Positions 25,986-34,052 of a DNA stretch of 41,914 nt are shown here, piece by piece. The stretch is from assembly GCF_008933605.1 (NCBI RefSeq), contig NZ_WBUS01000014.1, positions 1 through 41,914 on the forward strand. Direction: 5' to 3'. The stretch is from Albidovulum sp. (GTDB lineage: Bacteria > Pseudomonadota > Alphaproteobacteria > Rhodobacterales > Rhodobacteraceae). Both the position numbers and the translations under genes were made by a program. The number at the start of each line of letters is the position of its first letter. Within the stretch, counting starts at the first letter, position 1. A model generated the notes under the pieces. That model did not search any database. It was given only the letters and a program-made list of their open reading frames with translations, and was not told the origin of the DNA.

Positions 25986-28606
25986 TGCAGATGATCGACC
26001 CGCACGCCCGCCCCGTCGCCGACTGCCTGACCGACCTGGACGCCACCGCCAGCGGCCTGAGCACGGCCGAAGCCGACCGCCGTCTTGCCGCGCATGGCCC
26101 CAACCGGCTGCCCGAAGCGCGGACGCGGGGGCCGGTGCTGCGCTTCCTCGGGCAGTTCAACAACGTGCTTATCTACGTCCTGATCGGCGCCGCCATCGTG
26201 ACCGGCGCGCTTCAGCACTGGGTCGATACCGGGGTGATCCTGGCCGTTGTCCTCGCCAATGCGGTGATCGGCTTCCTTCAGGAGGGCAAGGCCGAAACCG
26301 CCATGGCCGCGATCCGGCAGATGCTCGCCCCGCGCGCCGCCGTGCTGCGTGACGGGCGGCGGGTGACCGTGGCGGGCGACAGGCTGGTGCCGGGCGACAT
26401 CGTCCTTCTGGAGGCAGGCGACAAGGTTCCCGCCGACCTGCGGCTGATCGAGGCGCGCGGGGTCGCGGCACAGGAGGCGATCCTGACCGGCGAGTCGGTG
26501 CCGGTGGAAAAGGCCGAAGGCCCCGTCGCCGCCGATGCGCCCCTTGGCGACCGCCGGTCGATGCTCTGGTCGGGCACGCTGGTCACGCAGGGCGCCGCCC
26601 GCGGAGTGGTCACCGCCACCGGCCCCGCGACCGAGATCGGCCGCATCGGCGGCCTGCTGGCGGGGGTCGAACAGCTGACGACGCCGCTGGTCGCGCAGAT
26701 GGACCATTTCGCGCGCTGGCTGTCGTTCCTGATCCTGCTCGTCGCGGCACTGCTCTTGGGCTGGGGGTATTTCGTCGGCCACATGGACTTTGCCGACCTG
26801 TTCATGACGGTCGTCGCCATCGCCGTCTCTGCCATCCCCGAGGGTCTTCCGGCCGTCATGACGATCACGCTGGCCATCGGCGTGCAGGCCATGGCGCGGC
26901 GCAATGCCATCGTGCGCCGCCTGCCTGCGATCGAATCCATCGGCTCGGTCTCGGTCATCTGCACCGACAAGACCGGCACCCTGACCCGCAACGAGATGGT
27001 GGTGGCCGCCGCCGAGACACCCGAGGGCAGCTTTGCCATCAGTGGCGACGGCTACGCGCCGCGTGGAGAGATCACTCCCGCAGGCGACCTTTCCGGGCTG
27101 GCCCGCGCGGCGGCCCTCTGCAACGACGCGGCCCTTCATGACCGAGGCGGGGCCTGGACGGTCGAGGGCGACCCGATGGAGGGTGCGCTGCTGGCCTTTT
27201 CCGGCAAGATCACGCCGGAGATCGCGGCGCGCCGGATCGACGCCATTCCCTTCGACAGCCGCCATCGCTTCATGGCCGTGCTCACCGATGGGCCCGATGG
27301 CCGGCTGATCTATGTGAAGGGCGCCCCCGAACGGGTGCTGCGGATGTGCGCCGACATCGACTACGCCCCCTGGCACGACCGGGCCGAGGCGATGGCCCGG
27401 CGGGGCCTGCGGGTGCTGGCCCTGGCCGCGCGTCCCGAGGACGACGACCGGATCGACCCCGCCAAGCTGGAACGCGGGTTGAGCTTCCTCGGCCTCGTCG
27501 GCCTGATCGACCCGCCGCGCCCCGAGGCCATCGCCGCCGTCGCCGAATGCCGGGCGGCGGGCATCCGGGTCAAGATGATCACCGGTGACCATGCCGGCAC
27601 CGCCGCGGCCATCGCCGCCCAGATCGGGCTGGAAAACCCGAACCGCGTGCTGACCGGGGCCGATCTCGACAAGCTCGACGATGCGCAACTGGCGCTGGAG
27701 GCGCAGGGCATCGACGTCTTTGCCCGCACCTCGCCCGAAGACAAGCTGCGCCTTGTCACCGCGCTGCAGGCCAACGGCCTCTCGGTCGCCATGACCGGCG
27801 ACGGGGTGAACGACGCCCCTGCCCTGAAACGCGCGGACGCGGGTATCGCCATGGGGCTGACGGGGTCAGAGGCCGCGAAGGAAGCCGCCGATCTGGTGCT
27901 GGCCGACGACAACTTCGCCGCCATTGCCGCCGCCGTGCGCGAGGGGCGCACCGTCTACGACAACCTCAAGAAGGTCATCAGCTGGACCCTGCCCACCAAC
28001 GCAGGGGAGGCGATGGTGGTGATCTTTGCCCTTGCGGCCGGAATGGCGCTGCCGCTGACGGCGGTGCAGATTCTGTGGGTGAACCTCATCACCGGCATCA
28101 CGCTGGGCCTCGCACTGGCCTTCGAGCCGACCGAGGCGGGCACCATGGCCCGCCCGCCCCGCCGCCGCGATGCGCCGATCCTGTCGGGCGAACTCGTGTG
28201 GCACGTGGTGCTGGTCGCGGCCCTGTTCCTGGCGGCGGTGTTCGGCATGTTCTCATACGCGATCGACCGGGGCTTTGGCCTGCCGCTCGCGCAGACCATG
28301 GCGATGAACACGCTCGTGGTGCTGGAGATCTTCCACCTGTTCTTCATCCGCAATATCCACGGCACCTCGCTGACATGGGCCGCGGCACGGGGGACGAGGG
28401 TGGTCTGGACGGTGGTCATCGCCATCACCGCCGCGCAGTTCGCGATCACCTACATTCCGTTTCTGCAGGCTGTTTTCGGAACCGTGGGGGTTGCCCTTTT
28501 CGACGGGCTCCTGATCGTCGGCACCGGTGCTGCCTTCTTTGCGATCATCGAGATCGAGAAGCAGATCCGGCTGGGGCTGAAGCGGCAGGCCGCAGTTGCC
28601 CGGTAA
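25985..28606 (+). CDS. P2-type cation-transporting ATPase
   Basis: An 873-residue P-type ATPase with a short cytoplasmic N-terminus, actuator domain (EAILTGESVPVEKAEG), phosphorylation site CTDKTGTLT with Asp328, nucleotide-binding domain (YVKGAPERVL), the hinge [20 protein letters not shown], and six C-terminal membrane segments. M4 has PEGLP with Glu286, as in SERCA/PMR1-type calcium pumps. In M6, however, the sequence is NLITGITLG: Asn700 and Thr703 are kept, but Gly704 stands where calcium pumps have the key Asp. The transported ion is therefore open, and a calcium label would be unsafe. Its ATG shares one base with the SDR stop, so the two are translationally coupled. It is the last gene of the operon. 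Confidence 0.9.
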   Translation: MQMIDPHARPVADCLTDLDATASGLSTAEADRRLAAHGPNRLPEARTRGPVLRFLGQFNNVLIYVLIGAAIVTGALQHWVDTGVILAVVLANAVIGFLQEGKAETAMAAIRQMLAPRAAVLRDGRRVTVAGDRLVPGDIVLLEAGDKVPADLRLIEARGVAAQEAILTGESVPVEKAEGPVAADAPLGDRRSMLWSGTLVTQGAARGVVTATGPATEIGRIGGLLAGVEQLTTPLVAQMDHFARWLSFLILLVAALLLGWGYFVGHMDFADLFMTVVAIAVSAIPEGLPAVMTITLAIGVQAMARRNAIVRRLPAIESIGSVSVICTDKTGTLTRNEMVVAAAETPEGSFAISGDGYAPRGEITPAGDLSGLARAAALCNDAALHDRGGAWTVEGDPMEGALLAFSGKITPEIAARRIDAIPFDSRHRFMAVLTDGPDGRLIYVKGAPERVLRMCADIDYAPWHDRAEAMARRGLRVLALAARPEDDDRIDPAKLERGLSFLGLVGLIDPPRPEAIAAVAECRAAGIRVKMITGDHAGTAAAIAAQIGLENPNRVLTGADLDKLDDAQLALEAQGIDVFARTSPEDKLRLVTALQANGLSVAMTGDGVNDAPALKRADAGIAMGLTGSEAAKEAADLVLADDNFAAIAAAVREGRTVYDNLKKVISWTLPTNAGEAMVVIFALAAGMALPLTAVQILWVNLITGITLGLALAFEPTEAGTMARPPRRRDAPILSGELVWHVVLVAALFLAAVFGMFSYAIDRGFGLPLAQTMAMNTLVVLEIFHLFFIRNIHGTSLTWAAARGTRVVWTVVIAITAAQFAITYIPFLQAVFGTVGVALFDGLLIVGTGAAFFAIIEIEKQIRLGLKRQAAVAR

Positions 28607-29435
28607 ACCGTCTCCCGATACGGCCCGGCGCGGTCACGGGCGACGGCAGCAGCCGTTGTGGCGGTGTCGCGGCAGAGCCGGGATGACAGGCACTGCGTCG
28701 CGGCGGCCAGGCCCTCGGCGGGCTCCTCATCGACAGCCGCACCGGCTCCGTCGCAGATTGGCCTGAACGATGCGTCCGCCCGTCGGGAGAATACGCCATG
28801 ATCGGGGCTGGAAGAGGGGAACTGCGATAGCCAAGGTCGCGACCATGGCGCATCGGCATTTCACCGACTTGGGGCGCAACCCCCGCTCAACGCACCAACT
28901 TGCGCGCCAACTTCCGCAACCGTGCCCATAGAGTCCTCCCCACCTGAGGCTCTATGGGAACAAGTTCGGGTAACAGATGCACTCGTGACCGCTTACTCAT
29001 AATCACTTCGAACCAAGAACTTCGCTCTACAGGTGCAAGGATACCGCGCCGGTCACCGACCTGCCCAGTTGGCTTTTGAGACAAGTACGGCCCTCGCCAA
29101 CATGTTCATTTCAAGCGAAAAATTGCGATTGATGCCGGATCGCTTCCAATGCGCCATCCCGCCGCCGCGATCCTTCCGGAAAGGCGCCACGGGATGGCCG
29201 CGGCGCATCAGCCGCCGGACTGCGATTCTGCCGGTTGCAGCCCATCCTGCGCCCCCCGGCCTTCGAGCCGCGCGAGGACACGGGCGCAAAAGGCGGCATT
29301 GGCGGACACGGTGACCCGCGGCGCCGCGCCGTCCCGCCCGTGCCGGCCCGGTGCACGTCCGCCGCCGCGTCGGGGCTGCCGGGGCCCGCAGCGCGGGCGA
29401 TTGCCACGGCAAGCGCCCTCGCCAGCATGCCGCGA
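28607..29435. other. Gene-poor stretch of about 830 bases
   Basis: No convincing gene is seen. A strong inverted repeat lies at 28925-28958. On the minus strand a 37-codon frame (28887-29000, MSKRSRVHLLPELVPIEP...) passes through it, with no ribosome binding site. The part from about 29040 to 29110 is lower in GC than its surroundings. The region separates the transport operon from the LysR/cupin pair. Confidence 0.5.
28925..28958. repeat. Long inverted repeat / hairpin
   Basis: Perfect nine-base arms (CCCATAGAG / CTCTATGGG) are followed inward, after one unpaired base, by CCTC/GAGG, leaving a seven-base loop. On the minus strand it contains GGGGAGGA and an ATG in the outer arm, so it could hide a start site. 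It may equally be a terminator-like or RNA element 320 bases past the ATPase stop. Confidence 0.55.
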
Positions 29436-30344
29436 CTACCCAATCAGCGCCTTGCGAAGGGCCGGCACGTCTTCCAGTACGTGGTCGACGAAAGCCGCGA
29501 CCCGGGCTGTCCTTCGCACATGGGGCGAGGTCAGGAGGTACCAGCTTCGTGTGAGTTCCTCGACAGGGGGGATGACCTGGATCAGAACGTCTTCGGCATC
29601 CCCGAGTGTCGTCGGCAGCGGCGCGATGCCGACCCCGGCTTTCACGGCTGACAAGGTGCCCAGCATGCTGTCGTTGCGGCTGACGATCCGGGCATTCGGC
29701 ACGGCGACGGGAAGCCATTTCGCCACCCGGTGGTTTTCCATGATGCCATCGAAGCCGATCAGCGCATGGTCCGCGAGGTCGGCGATCCTCGCCGGTCGGC
29801 CATGGCGCTGCACATAGCTCTTGCTTGCGTAGACCGCCCAGACCGAGTCACAGATCTTGCGACCGACGAGGGTGTCGTCGACGGGGTCACCCGACCGGAA
29901 GGCGACATCGGCCTCGCCGCGGCCAAGGTCGAGGTACCGGTCGCTGGTGACGAATTCCACCCGGAGACCGGGATAGCGCTCGTGGAACCGGTCGAGAAGG
30001 CCGGTCGCGGCGATCCGCGGGACGGTCGGCTCCGGGCAGGTGAGGCGGATGACACCCGTCAGGTCGAGCTTCAACGCCCGGATCTGCTGTTCGAGCGTCC
30101 GGACGGCCGTTTCAACGGCAAGCACGTGATCGATCAGCGCCTCTCCAAGTTCGGTCAGGCGATAACCGCTCGGCTGGCGCGTCATCAACGTCAGGCCGAT
30201 GGCCTTCTCCAGATCCACCAGGCGTCGATGGACCGTCGACTGGTTCACGCCGAGTGTCTTCGCGGCGGCAAGGGTGCTTCCCTGCCGTGACACGGCTACA
30301 AGGTGGCGCAGATCGTCCCAATCGAACATTTTTTCGTTATGCAT
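29436..30344 (-). CDS. LysR family transcriptional regulator
   Basis: A 302-residue LysR protein. The N-terminal winged helix (residues about 8-65) reads DDLRHLVAVSRQGSTLAAAK, then LGVNQSTVHRRLVDLEKAIG. The effector domain follows from about 95 and includes ADVAFRSGDPVDDTLVGRKI and GVGIAPLP. The start at 30344 (MHNEKMFDWDD) is preferred, with 30329 as alternative. It is divergent from a cupin gene whose ATG lies 82 bases away, so the natural inference is that it controls the cupin gene and itself from the shared intergenic DNA. The inducer is unknown. Confidence 0.92.
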   Translation of the reverse strand: MHNEKMFDWDDLRHLVAVSRQGSTLAAAKTLGVNQSTVHRRLVDLEKAIGLTLMTRQPSGYRLTELGEALIDHVLAVETAVRTLEQQIRALKLDLTGVIRLTCPEPTVPRIAATGLLDRFHERYPGLRVEFVTSDRYLDLGRGEADVAFRSGDPVDDTLVGRKICDSVWAVYASKSYVQRHGRPARIADLADHALIGFDGIMENHRVAKWLPVAVPNARIVSRNDSMLGTLSAVKAGVGIAPLPTTLGDAEDVLIQVIPPVEELTRSWYLLTSPHVRRTARVAAFVDHVLEDVPALRKALIG

Positions 30345-30425
30345 TTTTGCAGCGCGCTTTGCCAGACTCGCTGCTGCCGTCGTCGCGGGCCAAGTGGTAG
30401 CCTGACCGCAAGGACGGAGGCCAAC

Positions 30426-30860
30426 ATGCACGAGAGAACCGATGTCGAAACCATGACCGCTGGCCTGACGGTCGGCGTGACGCGCAGTGCGCAGGACAGC
30501 GGCTTGGCGAAGCTGACGCCGCTTCACCGTGAGGTGGTGGCGGGGCTTCCAACGACCGCCGAACAGGAAGTGCGCGTGCTGTTCGCCACCCTGATGCCAG
30601 GCGATGTCACCCCCTATCACTTCCACCGCTTCCCGGTGACCGTCTACATGATCGAGGGCGCCTTCACGCTCGACCTAGATGACAGGGCGCCGGTCGTGAT
30701 TGCGTCCGGACAAGCCTTCGTCGAGCCCGCCGGGGTGAACATGACAGGCCGCAATGACGGCGATTTCCCCGCTCGCATGGTGCTCTTCTACGTCTGCGAT
30801 CCCGATACGCCCTTTGCCGACCCGGTCAAGCGCGATGCGGGAGCGCCCCGATCGACGTGA
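30426..30860 (+). CDS. Cupin domain protein
   Basis: A 144-residue single-domain cupin. Cupin motif 1 is PGDVTPYHFHRFPVTVYMIE with metal-ligand candidates His65, His67 and Glu77; motif 2 reads GQAFVEPAGVNMTGRN, in which the usual His is not obvious (Asn is present). Small cupins of this type bind a metal or act as isomerases, dioxygenases or sensors; none can be chosen here. AGGACGGAGG lies before the ATG at 30426. It is divergent from the LysR gene and has no downstream partner. Confidence 0.85.
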   Translation: MHERTDVETMTAGLTVGVTRSAQDSGLAKLTPLHREVVAGLPTTAEQEVRVLFATLMPGDVTPYHFHRFPVTVYMIEGAFTLDLDDRAPVVIASGQAFVEPAGVNMTGRNDGDFPARMVLFYVCDPDTPFADPVKRDAGAPRST

Positions 30861-31281
30861 CGACGGAAATCCTCGGCCCCGCGCCTTGACGGTTCCGGGT
30901 GGGCCGCACCGGGGCGCATCCGGATCGACCCCGCCGCCATCGCCCGCGGCGACAGGCGTCCGTCAACCGGGATGGCCCCGACGATCGGCGCGAGATCCGC
31001 GGCGCGAGGTTCGGCGTTCGCGGAAACCGCGGCCTCGCGTGCCGCGCCGTCCTGCCGGTACGCATGAGCGCTGCCGTGACGCCGGGAGTGCCGATCCGAC
31101 CCCGCCGGCCTTTGCCAGCACGAGTGAAGGCCCGGTGCACCGCGAGGCCCCAAGATCGCTATCCCACGCGCCGCGGGGAAGTTGCGGGTCTTGGAGGTTG
31201 CCGGCGGTTTGGGGCACAGGTGTTGCCAGGTTCAGGGCACCTGAGCACAGATCGCGAGCCGGACGTGTGCCATTGATTTGA
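30861..31281. other. Intergenic stretch without recognisable genes
   Basis: The 420 bases between the cupin gene and tRNA-Val contain open frames of up to about 125 codons on both strands. None has a ribosome binding site or recognisable domain, and their composition is that expected for high-GC shadow frames. Nothing else is seen. Confidence 0.5.
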
Positions 31282-31357
<76 letters not shown>

Positions 31358-31432
31358 GTCCGGCGCCCCCGGCGGCGTCACCGGCACCGCATTTAGCGGC
31401 TTGGCTCCGCCGGGGCAAGCCCTGCCGCGCCC

Positions 31433-31648
31433 TCAGACCCGGACCGCCCCCCGGAGCCCGATCCCCACAAGTCCCGCATTGATGAGGAGGTAGGGCGAGG
31501 TGTCGCCGAAGGTCCGGCTCACCGCCCGCGTCCAGTCGGCAAGGTGGTGGACCGGTTCGAAGGCGATGAAGAGGCCCGCGAGGATCGGCAGGGCCGAGGC
31601 GAGCCACGTGAGCGAGGTCGGCTTGACGTATTTGCGGAAGGTCGGCAC
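31433..31648 (-). CDS. Small membrane protein, function unknown
   Basis: A 71-residue protein with two hydrophobic segments: SLTWLASALPILAGLFIAF near the N-terminus and YLLINAGLVGIGLRGAV at the C-terminus. The N-terminus MPTFRKYVKPTSLTW is basic. Similar small proteins occur in Rhodobacterales genomes and phage-like regions, but I cannot assign a function and see no phage genes here. It lies next to tRNA-Val on the same strand, and the 666 bases upstream lack genes. Confidence 0.6.
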   Translation of the reverse strand: MPTFRKYVKPTSLTWLASALPILAGLFIAFEPVHHLADWTRAVSRTFGDTSPYLLINAGLVGIGLRGAVRV

Positions 31649-31925
31649 GGCGGCTGGTCCCTGGCTGGATCGGAAACGGCGCCGATCTCACAGCGCCGGG
31701 GTTAAGGGCGCGACAAGCCGGCGTCCGCGCGCCAGAGACCGGCGCGAAAGGTCCCCGCCCCCCGGGGCTTGAACGGGTCTTCGCTTGTCCAAAGTGGCTG
31801 GGATGGCGGGTAACATCCTGCGTCGGCGGGTCGCCCGTCGCGGCAGGGTCAACGCAACTCCCCGGGTGACGGGATCGGCGGCCGCGATGATTTCCGCCGG
31901 CGCATCCCGACCATGTCCCCAGATC

Positions 31926-31956
31926 TTGACCCTCCCGCCCTTGGAGGCCGGAGAAG
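31926..31956 (+). promoter_or_regulatory. CueR-type operator without an evident target
   Basis: TTGACC is followed at once by CTCCCG-CCC-TTGGAG, closely matching the operator of the copper ATPase gene at 36414-36444. A 19-base spacer would place a -10 at 31951, where GAGAAG is a poor hexamer. No recognisable gene lies downstream before cueR. Confidence 0.5.
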
Positions 31957-32242
31957 GCGATTCGTCACACCACAGCTGACCCGGGAGACCCATGGTGATA
32001 TCCGTCGCACCTTCGCCCGCCCATGCTTCGCTGCTCGGCCGGCTCTTGCAGGTTCTGAGAACCGCAATGCTCGAGCGTTTGATCTTGCCTGACATCAAGG
32101 GCCGGGAAGTGGACGAACGCATCGTGCGCGAACCGCATCCGGTTCGGACGCCGCCCCTGCCGAGAGCCGTGTCCGGGCCGTCGCCTCTCTGAGGGTCGGT
32201 GCCGGTCCTGATGAAACGGTCGGGACGGTTTCGAAAAACCTC

Positions 32243-32273
32243 TTGACCCTCCCATGATGGGAGGGTGGATAAC
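32243..32273 (+). promoter_or_regulatory. cueR operator/promoter
   Basis: A -35 hexamer TTGACC and a -10-like GATAAC are 19 bases apart, the overlong spacing typical of MerR-family promoters. Between and overlapping them is a perfect dyad with ten-base arms (32246-32266, ACCCTCCCAT on the left). It lies 43 bases before the cueR ATG, so cueR is probably autoregulated. Confidence 0.8.
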
Positions 32274-32315
32274 AGGATCCATGCCGGCGTCGCCGGGTTC
32301 AAACGGAGCCACAGC

Positions 32316-32768
32316 ATGAATATCGGAGAAGCCTCGAAGGCAACCGGCATCTCGGTGAAGATGCTGCGCTACTATGAGGAGATCGGTCTCGTCCGCCCGG
32401 CGCTCAGGGCCTATTCGGGATATCGCGTGTATTCCGACAAGAACATCGCGATGCTGCGTTTCGTGCGCCGGTCCCGCGACCTCGGCTTTCAGGTGAAGCA
32501 GATCGCGTCCCTCCTCGACCTCTGGCTGGACGGCAGCCGGGCGAGCGCGGATGTGAAGACGCTGGCCCTGGACCATGTCCGCGACCTGGAACTGCGCCGC
32601 CGCGAACTCGACGAGATGATCGGCACGCTGCAGCACCTTGCGCGTCACTGTCATGGCGACAGCCGGCCCGATTGCCCGATCCTGACCAGCCTGAGTTCGG
32701 ACGATGAGGCGTCTGCAAAGCCGGCGCGGAAGAAGGCCTCGCGCCGGGGTTTCGCGGTCGCCGGGTGA
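32316..32768 (+). CDS. cueR: CueR/HmrR-type Cu(I)-responsive MerR regulator
   Basis: A 150-residue MerR-family regulator. The N-terminal winged helix reads MNIGEASKATGISVKMLRYY, then EEIGLVRP; a long dimerisation helix follows. The metal loop has Cys112 and Cys120 (HCHGDSRPDCPI), a C-X7-C spacing, and Ser77 at the start of the dimer helix, which in E. coli CueR are the same numbers and select for monovalent Cu(I), Ag(I) or Au(I). It is expected to twist overlong promoters into an active form when copper rises. The C-terminal tail is Lys/Arg-rich. The ATG at 32316 has GGAG upstream. Matching operators precede this gene, both copper ATPases and copZ. Confidence 0.92.
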   Translation: MNIGEASKATGISVKMLRYYEEIGLVRPALRAYSGYRVYSDKNIAMLRFVRRSRDLGFQVKQIASLLDLWLDGSRASADVKTLALDHVRDLELRRRELDEMIGTLQHLARHCHGDSRPDCPILTSLSSDDEASAKPARKKASRRGFAVAG

Positions 32769-32984
32769 CGGCGACGTGGGCCGTCCCGCATCTCGGGCAC
32801 TGCCGCAACCGGAAGCGGCCGGCGCATGCTTGAGGGTCGCGGTAACGTCGGAGCCCTCATCCTGGCGCACAGGCGTCAGGCGACGGCGCCTTGGGGCGCA
32901 GGTCTGGCAGCTGAAGGGACAGGGACGAGCGCGCGGTTTGACCGTCGCCCGCGGGACGGGCGGAGCAGCGCCATAGCCCTCGGT

Positions 32985-33380
32985 TCACGCGGTGGCGGGC
33001 GGGATATCCTCGTGCAGGCAGAGAATGTTGCCCTCGGGATCGTTGAACCACGCGGCCTTCTCGGAGCCGAGCACGCAGACGTGCCCGACCGTCTTGAACC
33101 CCGGCAGATCGTAGTCGGTGAAGATCACGCCACGGCTCTCCAGCTCGGCAATCGCGGCACGGATGTCATCCACCCTGAAGCTGATCGCGGTATGCTCTGC
33201 CTTCGTCCCTTCGGGCTTCGGGAAGAGTGCCACCTCGCAACCGCCACAGAGGTAGACGACCTTGCCGTCGAGCCGCTCCTCGCCCGCCGGCAGCGCCAGG
33301 GCCCGCTCGTAGAAGTCACGCGCCCGTGCCAGATCACGGACCGGCAGCATCACAGTCACCTGGCTGGAATTCAGTTCCAT
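32985..33380 (-). CDS. VOC (glyoxalase/bleomycin-resistance) superfamily protein
   Basis: A 131-residue vicinal-oxygen-chelate protein. Conserved features are VMLPVRDLARARDFYERALA near the N-terminus, EHTAISFRVDDIRAAIAELE in the middle and AAWFNDPEGNILCLHE at the C-terminus, the last holding the Glu ligand. These proteins bind a divalent metal and act on small molecules; the substrate is unknown. The Met at 33380 is preferred over the one eight codons upstream because the domain starts right after it. It lies downstream of the DUF411 gene on the same strand with a gap of about 160 bases, so membership in the copper operon is uncertain. Confidence 0.87.
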   Translation of the reverse strand: MELNSSQVTVMLPVRDLARARDFYERALALPAGEERLDGKVVYLCGGCEVALFPKPEGTKAEHTAISFRVDDIRAAIAELESRGVIFTDYDLPGFKTVGHVCVLGSEKAAWFNDPEGNILCLHEDIPPATA

Positions 33381-33538
33381 GGAACGCTCCCCCCGGAATG
33401 ACAATAAACCATGCTACTCCGATTCCCGATGCGGCTCCAGCGCAGCCGCTCATCGTCGTTCGCGCGCCCGACGCTCCGATCCGGCGCCATCGTCTTCGCG
33501 ATCCTCCGCCACCGAAGGGAACCGCGCCCGGACCTGCG

Positions 33539-34018
33539 TCAGGCCGCATCGTAACGCGTGAAGACCTCGGTGCTGCCGTCTCGCCGGATGAGGAACACGT
33601 CGAAGGCCTCGCGTTCGCTCTCAGGCCCCATTCCGGGCGAGCCGTAGGGCATGTCCGGCACGGCCAGTCCGACCGCATCGGGCCGTTCCTCGAGAAGACG
33701 CCGGATGTCGGCGACCGGCACGTGGCCCTCGATCATGTAGCCCTCGACCCGGGCCGTGTGGCAGGATACCATGCTTTGCGGGATCCCGTTCTCGGACTTG
33801 TAGCGCATGAGGAGCGTCCCCGCGCGTGCCTCGGTCGTGACGGGGAAGCCGTCGCGCTCGAGGATCTCGATCCAGGCCGAGCAGCAGCCGCAATTCGGGT
33901 CCTTCAGGACGTGGACCGACGGTCCGCCGGACTGGGCCAGCGACAGCCGGGGCAGTCCCGCAAGCAGGGCCCCGCTGCCGATCAGCGCTCCGCGGCGGGT
34001 GAGGGTGTCGTGGGTCAT
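33539..34018 (-). CDS. DUF411 metal-binding protein, Tat-exported
   Basis: A 159-residue protein with a twin-arginine-like leader (LTRRGALIGSGALLAGL) and then the DUF411 domain. The latter starts VHVLKDPNCGCCSAWIEILE, whose Cys cluster CGCC is the signature, followed by SCHTARVEGYMIEGHVP and VPDMPYGSPGM. Members occur almost always with copper-resistance genes and are thought to bind copper in the periplasm; the mechanism is not established. It starts 35 bases after the copper ATPase stop on the same strand, so it is probably co-transcribed with it from the CueR-type promoter. Confidence 0.9.
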   Translation of the reverse strand: MTHDTLTRRGALIGSGALLAGLPRLSLAQSGGPSVHVLKDPNCGCCSAWIEILERDGFPVTTEARAGTLLMRYKSENGIPQSMVSCHTARVEGYMIEGHVPVADIRRLLEERPDAVGLAVPDMPYGSPGMGPESEREAFDVFLIRRDGSTEVFTRYDAA

Positions 34019-34052
34019 GTCGTTCTCCGTTGGTGATTGAAGTCAGGTGCGT

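Larger units (their letters stand above)
31649..32315. other. Gene-poor stretch upstream of cueR with two CueR-type operators
   Basis: No gene is firmly supported. The stretch has one operator-like element at 31926 and the cueR operator at 32243. A 66-codon frame (31992-32192, MVISVAPSPAHASLLGRLLQ...) follows the first operator and has GGGAG before its ATG, but shows no known domain. It may be a decayed copper gene. Confidence 0.5.

Noticed and set aside
28887-29000. 37-codon ORF MSKRSRVHLLPELVPIEP...
   Set aside because: No ribosome binding site, no known family, and it runs through a strong inverted repeat; kept only as a note.
30861-31281. Overlapping frames of 100-175 codons on both strands after the cupin gene
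   Set aside because: Arg/Pro-rich shadows without start signals or domains.
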